From: Bos javanicus
Taxonomy: Eukaryota > Chordata > Mammalia > Artiodactyla > Bovidae
Assembly: GCF_032452875.1 (NCBI RefSeq)
Contig: NW_026894338.1
Coordinates: 1-64,000 of the forward strand
Direction: 5' to 3'
DNA: 64,000 nt
A model generated the notes under the pieces. The model had not been told where the DNA came from. It ran no database searches and saw only the letters and a list, made by a program, of their open reading frames with translations. Shown in pieces: positions 49,023-63,781 of this stretch (the first letter of the stretch is position 1; the number at the start of each line of letters is the position of its first letter). The position numbers and the translations under genes are program-made.

Positions 49023-49264
49023 GGCCTGCTGAGCTGCGTGATTACTGTCTGCTCATCTGCTTGACAATTGCCAGCTGAGCTGCACGATTCCTGCCTGTCA
49101 TCTGCTTGACAATTGCCAGCTGTGCTGCGTAATTCCTGCCTGCTCAGCTGCTTGATTATTGCCAGCTGAGCAGCATGATTCCTCACACCTGAGTTCCATG
49201 ATTATTGCCTGCTGACTGTTTGATTCGTGCCTACTCAGCTCTTTGTTTATTGCCTCCAGAGGCA
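49023..49264 (+). repeat. D module D27 (type C, new subtype)
   Basis: gatctgggcc / cacacctgag. The usual ctgtcaca flank is missing and core units follow, leading to D28 only 547 bp later. Confidence 0.93.
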
Positions 49265-49569
49265 CATGATCAGTGTATGATAGCAAACATGATCAGCGCA
49301 TGATCAGTCACATGATCAGCGCCATTAAGTCACGTGATCACTACATGATAGTCATGTGATCAGTCCATGCTCAGTCACGGTATCAGTGCATGATCAGCCA
49401 CGTGATCAGTGCATGATCAGCCACGTGATCAGTGCATGATCAGTCACGTGATCAGTGCATGATCAGCCACGTGATCAGTGCATGATATCCACGTGATCAG
49501 TGCATGATCAGTCACGTGATCAGTGCATGATCAGCCACGTGATCAGTGCATGATCAGTCACGTGATCTG
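49265..49569 (+). repeat. Core satellite between D27 and D28
   Basis: Only 305 bp, the shortest interval between modules outside the LTR region. Confidence 0.93.
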
Positions 49570-49811
49570 GGCCTGATGAGCTGCGTGATTACTGTCTGCT
49601 CATCTGCTTGACAATTGCCAGCTGAGCTGCACGATTCCTGCCTGTCATCTGATTGTCAATTGCCAGCTGTGCTGCGTAATTCCTGCCTGCTCAGCTGCTT
49701 GATTATTGCCAGCTGAGCAGCATGATTCCTCACAGCTGAGTTCCATGATTATTGCCTGCTGACTGTTTGATTCGTGCCTACTCAGCTCTTTGTTTATTGC
49801 CTCCAGAGGCA
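49570..49811 (+). repeat. D module D28 (extra, divergent)
   Basis: Private changes gcctgatgagctg and ctgattgtcaattg; cacagctgag subtype. Its flank reads gtgcattaagtcacg, with core bases replacing the usual variants. Confidence 0.92.
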
Positions 49812-50905
49812 CATGATCAGTGTATGATAGCAAACATGATCAGTGCATGATCAGTCACATGATCAGTGCATTAAGTCACGTGATCAGTGCATGATAGTCA
49901 TGTGATCAGTGCATGATCAGTCACGTGATCAGTGCATGATCAGCCACGTGATCAGTGCATGATCAGTCACGTGATCAGTGCATGATCAGCCACGTGATCA
50001 GTGCATGATCAGCCACGTGATCAGTGCATGATCAGCCACGTGATCAGTGCATGATCAGTTACGTGATCAGTGCATGATCAGTCACGTGATCAGTGCATGA
50101 TAGCCACGTGATCAGTGCATGATCAGCCACGTGATCAGTGCATGATAGCCACGTGATCAGTGCATGATAGCCACGTGATCAGTGCATGACAGCCACGTGA
50201 TCAGTGCATGAGAGCCACGTGATCAGTGCATGATCAGTCACGTGATACATGTGTGATCAGCCACGTGATCAGTGCATGATGAGCCACGTGATCAGTGCAG
50301 GATCAATTACGTGATCAGTGCATGATCAGTCACGTGACCAGTACATGGTTGCTACGTGATCGTTGCATGATCAGCCACGTGAGCAGTGCATGATAGCCAC
50401 GTGATCAGTGCATGATCAGTCACGTGATCAGTACATGATCAGTCACGTGAACAGTGCATGATCATTTACGTGATCTTTGCATGATCAGTCACGTGACCAG
50501 TATATGGTTGCTACGTGATCATTCCATGACGAGCCACGTGAGCAGTGCATGATAGCCACGTGATGTGTGCATGAGTTACGTGAGCAGAGTATGATCAGCC
50601 ACGTGATCAGTGCATGAGTGCCACGTGATCAGTGCATGATATGTCACGTGACAGGTGTGTGATCAGCCACGTGAACAGTGCATGTTCAGCCACGTGATCA
50701 GTGCATGATAGCCACGTGATCAGTGCATGATCAGTTACGTGAGCAGTGTATGATCAGCCACGTGATCAGTGCATGGTCAGACACGTGAACAGTGTATGAT
50801 CAGCCACGTGATCAGTGCATGATATCCAAGTGATCAGTGCATGATCATCACGTGATCAGTGTATGATCAGCCACGTGAACAGTGCATGCTCAGTCACGTG
50901 ATCTG
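49812..50905 (+). repeat. Core satellite between D28 and D29
   Basis: 1,094 bp. Core up to 50.15 kb, then the same marker series as 52.0-52.8 kb (tggttgctacg at about 50346 and 50505). Confidence 0.93.
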
Positions 50906-51147
50906 GGCCTGCTGAGCTGCGTGATTACTGTCTGCTCATCTGCTTGACAATTGCCAGCTGAGCTGCACGATTCCTGCCTGTCATCTGCTTGACAATTGCC
51001 AGCTGTGCTGCGTAATTCCTGCCTGCTCAGCTGCTTGATTATTGCCAGCTGAGCAGCATGATTCCTCACACCTGAGTTCCATGATTATTGCCTGCTGACT
51101 GTTTGATTCGTGCCTACTCAGCTCTTTGTTTATTGCCTCCAGAGGCA
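50906..51147 (+). repeat. D module D29 (type C, new subtype)
   Basis: gatctgggcc / cacacctgag; flank cacaagattag. Starts HOR-D copy 1. Confidence 0.93.
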
Positions 51148-52808
51148 CATGATCAGTGTATGATAGCAAACATGATCAGCGCATGATCAGTCACATGATC
51201 AGCGCCATTAAGTCACGTGATCACTACATGATAGTCATGTGATCAGTCCATGCTCAGTCACGGTATCAGTGCATGATCAGCCACGTGATCAGTGCATGAT
51301 CTGTCACAAGATTAGTGTATGATCATCCACGTGATCAGTGCATGGGCAGTCATGTGATCAGTGCATGATATAGACGTGAACAGTGCATGATCAGTCTCGT
51401 GATCAGTGCATGATAGCCACGTGATCAGTGCATGATCAGTCACCTGATGGGTGTATGATCATTCACGTGACCTGTACATGGTAGCTACATGATCATTGCA
51501 TGATCAGCCACGTGAGTAGTGCATGATAGCCACGTGATCACTGCATGATCAGTCACGTGATCAGTGCATGATCAGTCATGTGACCAGTACATGGTAGCTG
51601 CGTGATCATGGCATGATCAGCCACGTGAGCAGTGCATGATAGCCACGTGATCAGTGCATGATCAGTCACGTGATCAGTGCATGATCAGTCACGTGATCAG
51701 TGCATGATCAGCCACGTGATCAGTGCATGATCAGGCACGTGATCAGTGTATGTCAGCCAAGTGATCAGTGCATGATAGCCACGTGATCAGTGCATGATCA
51801 GTCACGTGATCAGTGCATGATCAGTTATGTGATCAGTGTATGATCAGCCACGTGATCAGTGCATGATCAGCCACATGATCAGTGCATGATCAATTACGTG
51901 ATCAGTGCATGATCAGTCACGTGACCAGTACATGGTAGCTACGTGATCATTGCATGATCAGCCACGTGATCAGTGCATGATAGCCACGTGATCAGTGCAT
52001 GATAGCCACGTGATCAGTGCATGATCAGTCATGTGATACGTGTGTGATCAGCCACGTGATCAGTGCATGATATCCACGTGATCAGTGCATGACAGCCACG
52101 TGATCAGTGCATGAGAGCCACGTGATCAGTGCATGATCAGTCACGTGATACATGTGTGATCAGCCACGTGATCAGTGCATGATGAGCCACGTGATCAGTG
52201 CAGGATCAATTACGTGATCAGTGCATGATCAGTCACGTGACCAGTACATGGTTGCTACGTGATCGTTGCATGATCAGCCACGTGAGCAGAGCATGATAGC
52301 CACGTGATCAGTGCATGATCAGTCACGTGATCAGTACATGATCAGTCACGTGAACAGTGCATGATCATTTACGTGATCTTTGCATGATCAGTCACGTGAC
52401 CAGTATATGGTTGCTACGTGATCATTCCATGACGAGCCACGTGAGCAGTGCATGATAGCCACGTGATGTGTGCATGAGTTACGTGAGCAGAGTATGATCA
52501 GCCACGTGATCAGTGCATGAGTGCCACGTGATCAGTGCATGATATGTCACGTGACAGGTGTGTGATCAGCCACGTGAACAGTGCATGTTCAGCCACGTGA
52601 TCAGTGCATGATAGCCACGTGATCAGTGCATGATCAGTTACGTGAGCAGTGTATGATCAGCCACGTGATCAGTGCATGGTCAGACACGTGAACAGTGTAT
52701 GATCAGCCACGTGATCAGTGCATGATATCCAAGTGATCAGTGCATGATCATCACGTGATCAGTGTATGATCAGCCACGTGAACAGTGCATGCTCAGTCAC
52801 GTGATCTG
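51148..52808 (+). repeat. Core satellite between D29 and D30
   Basis: 1,661 bp against 1,659 in the partner. Rich in retained variants throughout (gatatagacgtgaacag, tatgtcagccaag). Confidence 0.94.
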
Positions 52809-53050
52809 GGCCTGCTGAGCTGCGTGATTACTGTCTGCTCATCTGCTTGACAATTGCCAGCTGAGCTGCACGATTCCTGCCTGTCATCTGCTTGACAATT
52901 GCCAGCTGTGCTGCGTAATTCCTGCCTGCTCAGCTGCTTGATTATTGCCAGCTGAGCAGCATGATTCCTCACAGCTGAGTTCCATGATTATTGCCTGCTG
53001 ACTGTTTGATTCGTGCCTACTCAGCTCTTTGTTTATTGCCTCCAGAGGCA
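52809..53050 (+). repeat. D module D30 (type C, mixed subtype)
   Basis: gatctgggcc with cacagctgag; flank cacatgattag. Confidence 0.93.
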
Positions 53051-55992
53051 CATGATCAGTGTATGATAGCAAACATGATCAGCGCATGATCAGTCACATG
53101 ATCAGCGCCATTAAGTCACGTGATCACTACATGATAGTCATGTGATCAGTCCATGCTCAGTCACGGTATCAGTGCATGATCAGCCACGTGATCAGTGCAT
53201 GATCTGTCACATGATTAGTGTATGATCATCCACGTGATCAGTGCATGGGCAGTCATGTGATCAGTGCATGATATAGACGTGATCAGTGCATGATCAGTCT
53301 CGTGATCAGTGCATGATAGCCACGTGATCAGTGCATGATCAGTCACCTGATGGGTGTATGATCATTCACGTGACCTGTACATGGTAGCTACATGATCATT
53401 GCATGATCAGCCACGTGAGTAGTGCATGATAGCCACGTGATCAGTGCATGATCAGTCACGTGATCAGTGCATGATCAGTCACGTGATCAGTGCATGATCA
53501 GCCACGTGATCAGTGCATGATCAGCCACGTGATCAGTGCATGATCAGCCACGTGATCAGTGCATGATCAGCCACGTGATCAGTGCATGATCAGTCACGTG
53601 ATCAGTGCATGATCAGCCACGTGATCAGTGCATGATCAGCCACGTGATCAGTGCATGATCAGTCACGTGATCAGTGCATGATAGCTACGTGATCAGTGCA
53701 TGATCAGCCACGTGATCAGTGCATGATAGCCACGTGATCAGTGCATGATCAGCCACGTGATCAGTGCATGATCAGTCACGTGATCAGTGCATGATCAGCC
53801 ACGTGATCAGTGCATGATCAGCCACGTGATCAGTGCATGATCAGCCACGTGATCAGTGCATGATCAGCCACGTGATCAGTGCATGATAGCCACGTGATCA
53901 GTGCATGATCAGTCACGTGATCAGTGCATGATCAGTCACGTGATCAGTGCATGATCAGCCACGTGATCAGTGCATGATCAGCCACGTGATCAGTGCATGA
54001 TCAGCCACGTGATCAGTGCATGATCAGTCACGTGATCAGTGCATGATAGCCACGTGATCAGTGCATGATCAGCCACGTGATCAGTGCATGATAGCCACGT
54101 GATCAGTGCATGATCAGCCACGTGATCAGTGCATGATCAGTCACGTGTGTGTGATCAGCCACGTGATCAGTGCATGATCAGCCACGTGATCAGTGCATGA
54201 TCAGCACGTGATCAGTGCATGATCAGCCACGTGATCAGTGCATGATAGCCACGTGATCAGTGCATGATCAGTCACGTGATCAGTGCATGATCAGTCACGT
54301 GATCAGTGCATGATCAGCCACGTGATCAGTGCATGATCAGCCACGTGATCAGTGCATGATCAGTCACGTGATCAGTGCATGATCAGTCACGTGATCAGTG
54401 CATGATAGCCACGTGATCAGTGCATGATCAGCCACGTGATCAGTGCATGATAGCCACGTGATCAGTGCATGATCAGCCACGTGATCAGTGCATGATCAGT
54501 CACGTGATCAGTGCATGATCAGTCACGTGATCAGTGCATGATAGCCACGTGATCAGTGCATGATAGCCACGTGATCAGTGCATGATCAGTCATGTGATCA
54601 GTGCATGATCAGCCACGTGATCAGTGCATGACAGCCACGTGATCAGTGCATGATAGCCACGTGATCAGTGCATGATCAGTCACGTGATCATGTGTGATCA
54701 GCCACGTGATCAGTGCATGATCAGCCACGTGATCAGTGCATGATCAGTCACGTGATCAGTGCATGATCAGTCACGTGATCAGTACATGGTACTCGTGATC
54801 AGTGCATGATCAGCCACGTGATCAGTGCATGATAGCCACGTGATCAGTGCATGATCAGTCACGTGATCAGTGCATGATCAGTCACGTGATCAGTGCATGA
54901 TCAGTTACGTGATCAGTGCATGATCAGTCACGTGATCAGTGCATGATAGCTACGTGATCATTGCATGACAGCCACGTGATCAGTGCATGATAGCCACGTG
55001 ATCAGTGCATGATTACGTGATCAGTGCATGATCAGCCACGTGATCAGTGCATGATGCCACGTGATCAGTGCATGATAGTCACGTGATCAGTGCATGATCA
55101 GCCACGTGATCAGTGCATGATCAGTTACGTGATCAGTGCATGATAGTCACGTGATCAGTGCATGATCAGCCACGTGATCAGTGCATGATCAGCCACGTGA
55201 TCAGTGCATGATCAGTCACGTGATCAGTGTGTGATCAGCCACGTGATCAGTGCATGATATCCACGTGATCAGTGCATGACAGCCACGTGATCAGTGCATG
55301 ATAGTCACGTGATCAGTGCATGATCAGTCGCGTGATACATGTGTGATCAGCCACGTGATCAGTGCATGATGAGCCACGTGATCAGTGCAGGATCAATTAC
55401 GTGATCAGTGCATGATCAGTCACGTGACCAGTACATGGTTGCTACGTGATCGTTGCATGATCAGCCACGTGAGCAGAGCATGATAGCCACGTGATCAGTG
55501 CATGATCAGTCACGTGATCAGTACATGATCAGTCACGTGAACAGTGCATGATCATTTACGTGATCTGCATGATCAGTCACGTGACAGTATATGGTAGCTA
55601 CGTGATCATTCCATGACGAGCCACGTGAGCAGTGCATGATAGCCGCGTGATGTGTGCATGAGTTACGTGAGCAGAGTATGATCAGCCACGTGATCAGTGC
55701 ATGAGTGCCACGTGATCAGTGCATGATATGTCACGTGACAGGTGTGTGATCAGCCACGTGAACAGTGCATGTTCAGCCACGTGATCAGTGCATGATAGCC
55801 ACGTGATCAGTGCATGATCAGTTACGTGAGCAGTGCATGATCAGCCACGTGATCAGTGCATGGTCAGACACGTGAACAGTGTATGATCAGCCACGTGATC
55901 AGTGCATGATATCCAAGTGATCAGTGCATGATCATCACGTGATCAGTGTATGATCAGCCACGTGAACAGTGCATGCTCAGTCACGTGATCTG
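53051..55992 (+). repeat. Core satellite between D30 and D31
   Basis: 2,942 bp. About 53.4-55.2 kb is nearly pure core with a few compressed units (cagtcacgtgtgtgtgatc, catggtactcgtgatc). Confidence 0.94.
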
Positions 55993-56234
55993 GGCCTGCT
56001 GAGCTGCGTGATTACTGTCTGCTCATCTGCTTGACAATTGCCAGCTGAGCTGCACGATTCCTGCCTGTCATCTGCTTGACAATTGCCAGCTGTGCTGCGT
56101 AATTCCTGCCTGATCAGCTGCTTGATTATTGCCAGCTGAGCAGCATGATTCCTCACACCTGAGTTCCATGATTATTGCCTGCTGACTGTTTGATTCGTGC
56201 CTACTCAGCTCTTTGTTTATTGCCTCCAGAGGCA
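55993..56234 (+). repeat. D module D31 (type C, new subtype)
   Basis: Private change cctgatcagctgc for cctgctcagctgc. Flank cactacctgatag, then cacatgattag. Confidence 0.93.
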
Positions 56235-58570
56235 CATGATCAGTGTATGATAGCAAACATGATCAGCGCATGATCAGTCACATGATCAGCGCCATTAAGT
56301 CACGTGATCACTACCTGATAGTCATGTGATCAGTCCATGCTCAGTCACGGTATCAGTGCATGATCAGCCACGTGATCAGTGCATGATCTGTCACATGATT
56401 AGTGTATGATCATCCACGTGATCAGTGCATGGGCAGTCATGTGATCAGTGCATGATATAGGCGTGAACAGTGCATGATCAGTCTCGTGATCAGTGCATGA
56501 TAGCCACGTGATCAGTGCATGATCAGTCACCTGATGGGTGTATGATCATTCACGTGACCTGTACATGGTAGCTACATGATCATTGCATGATCAGCCACGT
56601 GAGTAGTGCATGACAGCCACGTGATCACTGCATGATCAGTCACGTGATCAGTGCATGATCAGTCATGTGACCAGTGCATGGTAGCTGCGTGATCATGCAT
56701 GATCAGCCACGTGAGCAGTGCATGATAGCCACGTGATCAGTGCATGATCAGACGTGATCAGTGCATGATCAGTCACGTGATCAGTGCATGATCAGCCACG
56801 TGATCAGTGCATGATCAGGCACGTGATCAGTGTGTGATCAGCCACGTGATCAGTGCATGATAGCCACGTGATCAGTGCATGATCAGTCACGTGATCAGTG
56901 CATGATCAGTCACGTGATCAGTGCATGATCAGCCACGTGATCAGTGCATGATCAGCCACGTGATCAGTGCATGATCAATCACGTGATCAGTGCATGATCA
57001 GTCACGTGATCAGTACATGATAGCTACGTGATCATTGCATGATCAGCCACGTGATCAGTGCATGATAGCCACGTGATCAGTGCATGATCAGCCACGTGAT
57101 CAGTGCATGATCAGTCACGTGATCGTGTGTGATCAGCCACGTGATCAGTGCATGATAGCCACGTGATCAGTGCATGATCAGTTACGTGATCAGTGCATGA
57201 TCAGCCACGTGATCAGTGCATGATCAGTCACGTGATCAGTGTGATCAGCCACGTGATCAGTGCATGATCAGCCACGTGATCAGTGCATGATCAGCCACGT
57301 GATCAGTGCATGATCAGCCACGTGATCAGTGCATGATCAGTCACGTGATCAGTGCATGATCAGTCACGTGATCAGTGCATGATCAGCCACGTGATCAGTG
57401 CATGATCAGCCACGTGATCAGTGCATGATCAGTACGTGATCAGTGCATGATCAGTCACGTGACAGTGCATGGTAGCTACGTGATCAGTGCATGATCAGCC
57501 ACGTGATCAGTGCATGATCAGCCACGTGATCAGTGCATGATAGCCACGTGATCAGTGCATGATCAGCCACGTGATCAGTGCATGATAGCCACGTGATCAG
57601 TGCATGATCAGTCACGTGATCATGTGTGATCAGCCACGTGATCAGTGCATGATCAGCCACGTGATCAGTGCATGATCAATTACGTGATCAGTGCATGATC
57701 AGTCACGTGACCAGTACATGGTAGCTACGTGATCATTGCATGATCAGCCACGTGATCAGTGCATGATAGCCACGTGATCAGTGCATGATCAGTCATGTGA
57801 TACGTGTGTGATCAGCCACGTGATCAGTGCATGATAGCCACGTGATCAGTGCATGACAGCCACGTGATCAGTGCATGAGAGCCACGTGATCAGTGCATGA
57901 TCAGTCACGTGATACATGTGTGATCAGCCACGTGATCAGTGCATGATGAGCCACGTGATCAGTGCATGATCAGTTACGTGATCAGTGCATGATCAGTCAC
58001 GTGACCAGTACATGGTTGCTACGTGATCGTTGCATGATCAGCCACGTGAGCAGTGCATGATAGCCACGTGATCAGTGCATGATCAGTCACGTGATCAGTG
58101 CATGATCAGTCACGTGAACAGTGCATGATCATTTACGTGATCAGTGCATGATCAGTCACGTGACCAGTATATGGTCTACGTGATCATTCCATGATCAGCC
58201 ACGTGAGCAGTGCATGATAGCCACGTGATGTGTGCATGAGTTACGTGAGCAGAGTATGATCAGCCACGTGATCAGTGCATGAGTGCCACGTGATCAGTGC
58301 ATGATATGTCACGTGACAGGTGTGTGATCAGCCACGTGAACGGTGCATGTTCAGCCACGTGATCAGTGCATGATAGCCACGTGATCAGTGCATGATCAGT
58401 TACGTGAGCAGTGTATGATCAGCCACGTGATCAGTGCATGGTCAGACACGTGAACAGTGTATGATCAGCCACGTGATCAGTGCATGATATCCAAGTGATC
58501 AGTGCATGATCATCACGTGATCAGTGTATGATCAGCCACGTGAACAGTGCATGCTCAGTCACGTGATCTG
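56235..58570 (+). repeat. Core satellite between D31 and D32
   Basis: 2,336 bp, variants at both ends and core in the middle. Confidence 0.94.
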
Positions 58571-58812
58571 GGCCTGCTGAGCTGCGTGATTACTGTCTGC
58601 TCATCTGCTTGACAATTGCCAGCTGAGCTGCACGATTCCTGCCTGTCATCTGCTTGACAATTGCCAGCTGTGCTGCGTAATTCCTGCCTGCTCAGCTGCT
58701 TGATTATTGCCAGCTGAGCAGCATGATTCCTCACACCTGAGTTCCATGATTATTGCCTGCTGACTGTTTGATTCGTGCCTACTCAGCTCTTTGTTTATTG
58801 CCTCCAGAGGCA
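58571..58812 (+). repeat. D module D32 (type C, new subtype)
   Basis: gatctgggcc / cacacctgag; flank gatcactgcatgatag and cacaagattag; counterpart of D29. Confidence 0.93.
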
Positions 58813-60471
58813 CATGATCAGTGTATGATAGCAAACATGATCAGCGCATGATCAGTCACATGATCAGCGCCATTAAGTCACGTGATCACTGCATGATAGT
58901 CATGTGATCAGTCCATGCTCAGTCACGGTATCAGTGCATGATCAGCCACGTGATCAGTGCATGATCTGTCACAAGATTAGTGTATGATCATCCACGTGAT
59001 CAGTGCATGGGCAGTCATGTGATCAGTGCATGATATAGACGTGATCAGTGCATGATCAGTCTCGTGATCAGTGCATGATAGCCACGTGATCAGTGCATGA
59101 TCAGTCACCTGATGGGTGTATGATCATTCACGTGACCTGTGCATGGTAGCTACATGATCATTGCATGATCAGCCACGTGAGTAGTGCATGATAGCCACGT
59201 GATCACTGCATGATCAGTCACGTGATCAGTGCATGATCAGTCATGTGACCAGTACATGGTAGCTGCGTGATCATGGCATGATCAGCCACGTGAGCAGTGC
59301 ATGATAGCCACGTGATCAGTGCATGATCAGACACGTGATCAGTGCATGATCAGTCACGTGATCAGTGCATGATCAGCCACGTGATCAGTGCATGACAGGC
59401 ACGTGATCAGTGTATGTCAGCCAAGTGATCAGTGCATGATAGCCACGTGATCAGTGCATGATCAGTCACGTGATCAGTGCATGATCAGTTACGTGATCAG
59501 TGCATGATCAGCCACGTGATCAGTGCATGATCAGCCACATGATCAGTGCATGATCAATTACGTGATCAGTGCATGATCAGTCACGTGATCAGTACATGAT
59601 AGCTACGTGATCATTGCATGATCAGCCACGTGATCAGTGCATGATAGCCACGTGATCAGTGCATGATAGCCACGTGATCAGTGCATGATCAGTCATGTGA
59701 TAGTGTGTGATCAGCCACGTGATCAGTGCATGATATCCACGTGATCAGTGCATGACAGCCACGTGATCAGTGCATGAGAGCCACGTGATCAGTGCATGAT
59801 CAGTCACGTGATACATGTGTGATCAGCCACGTGATCAGTGCATGATGAGCCACGTGATCAGTGCAGGATCAATTACGTGATCAGTGCATGATCAGTCACG
59901 TGACCAGTACATGGTTGCTACGTGATCGTTGCATGATCAGCCACGTGAGCAGAGCATGATAGCCACGTGATCAGTGCATGATCAGTCACGTGATCAGTAC
60001 ATGATCAGTCACGTGAACAGTGCATGATCATTTACGTGATCTTTGCATGATCAGTCACGTGACCAGTATATGGTTGCTACGTGATCATTCCATGACGAGC
60101 CACGTGAGCAGTGCATGATAGCCACGTGATGTGTGCATGAGTTACGTGAGCAGAGTATGATCAGCCACGTGATCAGTGCATGAGTGCCACGTGATCAGTG
60201 CATGATATGTCACGTGACAGGTGTGTGATCAGCCACGTGAACAGTGCATGTTCAGCCACGTGATCAGTGCATGATAGCCACGTGATCAGTGCATGATCAG
60301 TTACGTGAGCAGTGCATGATCAGCCACGTGATCAGTGCATGATCAGACACGTGAACAGTGTATGATCAGCCACGTGATCAGTGCATGATATCCAAGTGAT
60401 CAGTGCATGATCATCACGTGATCAGTGTATGATCAGCCACGTGAACAGTGCATGCTCAGTCACGTGATCTG
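58813..60471 (+). repeat. Core satellite between D32 and D33
   Basis: 1,659 bp. Markers tggttgctacg at about 59911 and 60070, one seven-unit step apart. Confidence 0.94.
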
Positions 60472-60713
60472 GGCCTGCTGAGCTGCGTGATTACTGTCTG
60501 CTCATCTGCTTGACAATTGCCAGCTGAGCTGCACGATTCCTGCCTGTCATCTGCTTGACAATTGCCAGCTGTGCTGCGTAATTCCTGCCTGCTCAGCTGC
60601 TTGATTATTGCCAGCTGAGCAGCATGATTCCTCACAGCTGAGTTCCATGATTATTGCCTGCTGACTGTTTGATTCGTGCCTACTCAGCTCTTTGTTCATT
60701 GCCTCCAGAGGCA
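60472..60713 (+). repeat. D module D33 (type C, mixed subtype)
   Basis: gatctgggcc with cacagctgag like D30, but tttgttcattgcc for tttgtttattgcc, and flank cacaagatcag. Confidence 0.93.
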
Positions 60714-63700
60714 CATGATCAGTGTATGATAGCAAACATGATCAGCGCATGATCAGTCACATGATCAGTGCCATTAAGTCACGTGATCACTACATGATAG
60801 TCATGTGATCAGTCCATGCTCAGTCACGGTATCAGTGCATGATCAGCCACGTGATCAGTGCATGATCTGTCACAAGATCAGTGTATGATCATCCACGTGA
60901 TCAGTGCATGGGCAGTCATGTGATCAGTGCATGATATAGACGTGATCAGTGCATGATCAGTCTCGTGATCAGTGCATGATAGCCACGTGATCAGTGCATG
61001 ATCAGTCACCTGATGGGTGTATGATCATTCACGTGACCTGTACATGGTAGCTACATGATCATTGCATGATCAGCCACGTGAGTAGTGCATGATAGCCACG
61101 TGATCACTGCATGATCAGTCACGTGATCAGTGCATGATCAGTCATGTGACCAGTACATGGTAGCTGCGTGATCATGGCATGATCAGCCACGTGAGCAGTG
61201 CATGATAGCCACGTGATCAGTGCATGATCAGACACGTGATCAGTGCATGATCAGTCACGTGATCAGTGCATGATCAGCCACGTGATCAGTGCATGATCAG
61301 GCACGTGATCAGTGTATGATCCAGCCAAGTGATCAGTGCATGATAGCCACGTGATCAGTGCATGATCAGTCACGTGATCAGTGCATGATCAGTTATGTGA
61401 TCAGTGTATGATCAGCCACGTGATCAGTGCATGATCAGCCACATGATCAGTGCATGATCAATTACGTGATCAGTGCATGATCAGTCACGTGACCAGTACA
61501 TGGTAGCTACGTGATCATTGCATGATCAGCCACGTGATCAGTGCATGATAGCCACGTGATCAGTGCATGATAGCCACGTGATCAGTGCATGATCAGTCAT
61601 GTGATCGTGTGTGATCAGCCACGTGATCAGTGCATGATATCCACGTGATCAGTGCATGACAGCCACGTGATCAGTGCATGATAGCCACGTGATCAGTGCA
61701 TGATCAGTCACGTGATCATGTGTGATCAGCCACGTGATCAGTGCATGATGAGCCACGTGATCAGTGCATGATCAATTACGTGATCAGTGCATGATCAGTC
61801 ACGTGACCAGTACATGGTTCGTGATCGTGCATGATCAGCCACGTGAGCAGTGCATGATAGCCACGTGATCAGTGCATGATCAGTCACGTGATCAGTGCAT
61901 GATCAGTCACGTGAACAGTGCATGATCATTCGTGATCAGTGCATGATCAGTCACGTGACCAGTATATGGTTGCTACGTGATCATTCCATGACGAGCCACG
62001 TGAGCAGTGCATGATAGCCACGTGATGTGTGCATGAGTTACGTGAGCAGTATGATCAGCCACGTGATCAGTGCATGAGTGCCACGTGATCAGTGCATGAT
62101 AGTCACGTGACAGGTGTGTGATCAGCCACGTGATCAGTGCATGATCAGCCACGTGATCAGTGCATGATCAGCCACGTGATCAGTGCATGATCAGTCACGT
62201 GATCAGTGTATGATCAGCCACGTGATCAGTGCATGATAGCCACGTGATCAGTGCATGATCAGTCACGTGATCAGTGCATGATCAGCCACGTGATCAGTGC
62301 ATGATCAGTCACGTGATCAGTGCATGATCAGCCACGTGATCAGTGCATGATCAGTCACGTGATCAGTGCATGATAGACGTGATCAGTGCATGATCAGTCA
62401 CGTGATCAGTGCATGATAGCCACGTGATCAGTGCATGATCAGTCACGTGATCAGTGTGATCAGCCACGTGATCAGTGCATGATCAGCCACGTGATCAGTG
62501 CATGATCAGCCACGTGATCAGTGCATGATAGCCACGTGATCAGTGCATGATCAGTTACGTGATCAGTGCATGATCAGTCACGTGATCAGTGCATGATCAG
62601 CCACGTGATCAGTGCATGATCAGCCACGTGATCAGTGCATGATCAGCCACGTGATCAGTGCATGATCAGTCACGTGATCAGTGCATGATAGCTGTGATCA
62701 GTGCATGATCAGCCACGTGATCAGTGCATGATAGCCACGTGATCAGTGCATGATCAGCCACGTGATCAGTGCATGATCAGCCACGTGATCAGTGCATGAT
62801 CAGCCACGTGATCAGTGCATGATCAGTCACGTGAGTGTGTGATCAGCCACGTGATCAGTGCATGATCAGCCACGTGATCAGTGCATGATCAGTCACGTGA
62901 TCAGTGCATGATCAGTCACGTGACCAGTACATGGTTGCTACGTGATCGTGCATGATCAGCCACGTGATCAGTGCATGATAGCCACGTGATCAGTGCATGA
63001 TCAGTCACGTGATCAGTGCATGATCAGTCACGTGATCAGTGCATGATCAGCCACGTGATCAGTGCATGATCAGTCACGTGATCAGTGCATGGTTGCTACG
63101 TGATCAGTGCATGATCAGCACGTGATCAGTGCATGATAGCCACGTGATCAGTGCATGAGTCACGTGATCAGTGCATGATCAGCCACGTGATCAGTGCATG
63201 ATGCCACGTGATCAGTGCATGGTAGTTACGTGATCAGTGCATGATCAGCCACGTGATCAGTGCATGATCAGCCACGTGATCAGTGCATGATAGTCACGTG
63301 ATCAGTGCATGATCAGTCACGTGATCAGTGCATGATCAGCCACGTGATCAGTGCATGATGCCACGTGATCAGTGCATGATCAGTCACGTGATCAGTGCAT
63401 GATCAGCCACGTGATCAGTGCATGATCAGCCACGTGATCAGTGCATGATCAGTTACGTGAGCAGAGTATGATCAGCCACGTGATCAGTGCATGAGTGCCA
63501 CGTGATCAGTGCATGATATGTCACGTGACAGTGTGTGATCAGCCACGTGAACAGTGCATGTTCAGCCACGTGATCAGTGCATGATAGCCACGTGATCAGT
63601 GCATGATCAGTTACGTGAGCAGTGTATGATCAGCCACGTGATCAGTGCATGGTCAGACACGTGAACAGTGTATGATCAGCCACGTGATCAGTGCATGATA

Positions 63701-63781
63701 TCCAAGTGATCAGTGCATGATCATCACGTGATCAGTGTATGATCAGCCACGTGAACAGTGCATGCTCAGTCACGTGATCTG
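60714..63781 (+). repeat. Core satellite between D33 and D34
   Basis: 3,068 bp, 126 bp longer than the D30-D31 interval. Variant-rich to about 62.1 kb, then nearly pure core to 63.45 kb, then the approach series. Confidence 0.94.

Larger units (their letters stand above)
50906..58570 (+). repeat. Higher-order repeat D, copy 1 (7,665 bp)
   Basis: D29, D30 and D31 with spacing 1903, 3184 and 2578 bp. D29 and D32 share cacacctgag; D30 and D33 share cacagctgag. This order marks the duplication. Confidence 0.83.
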
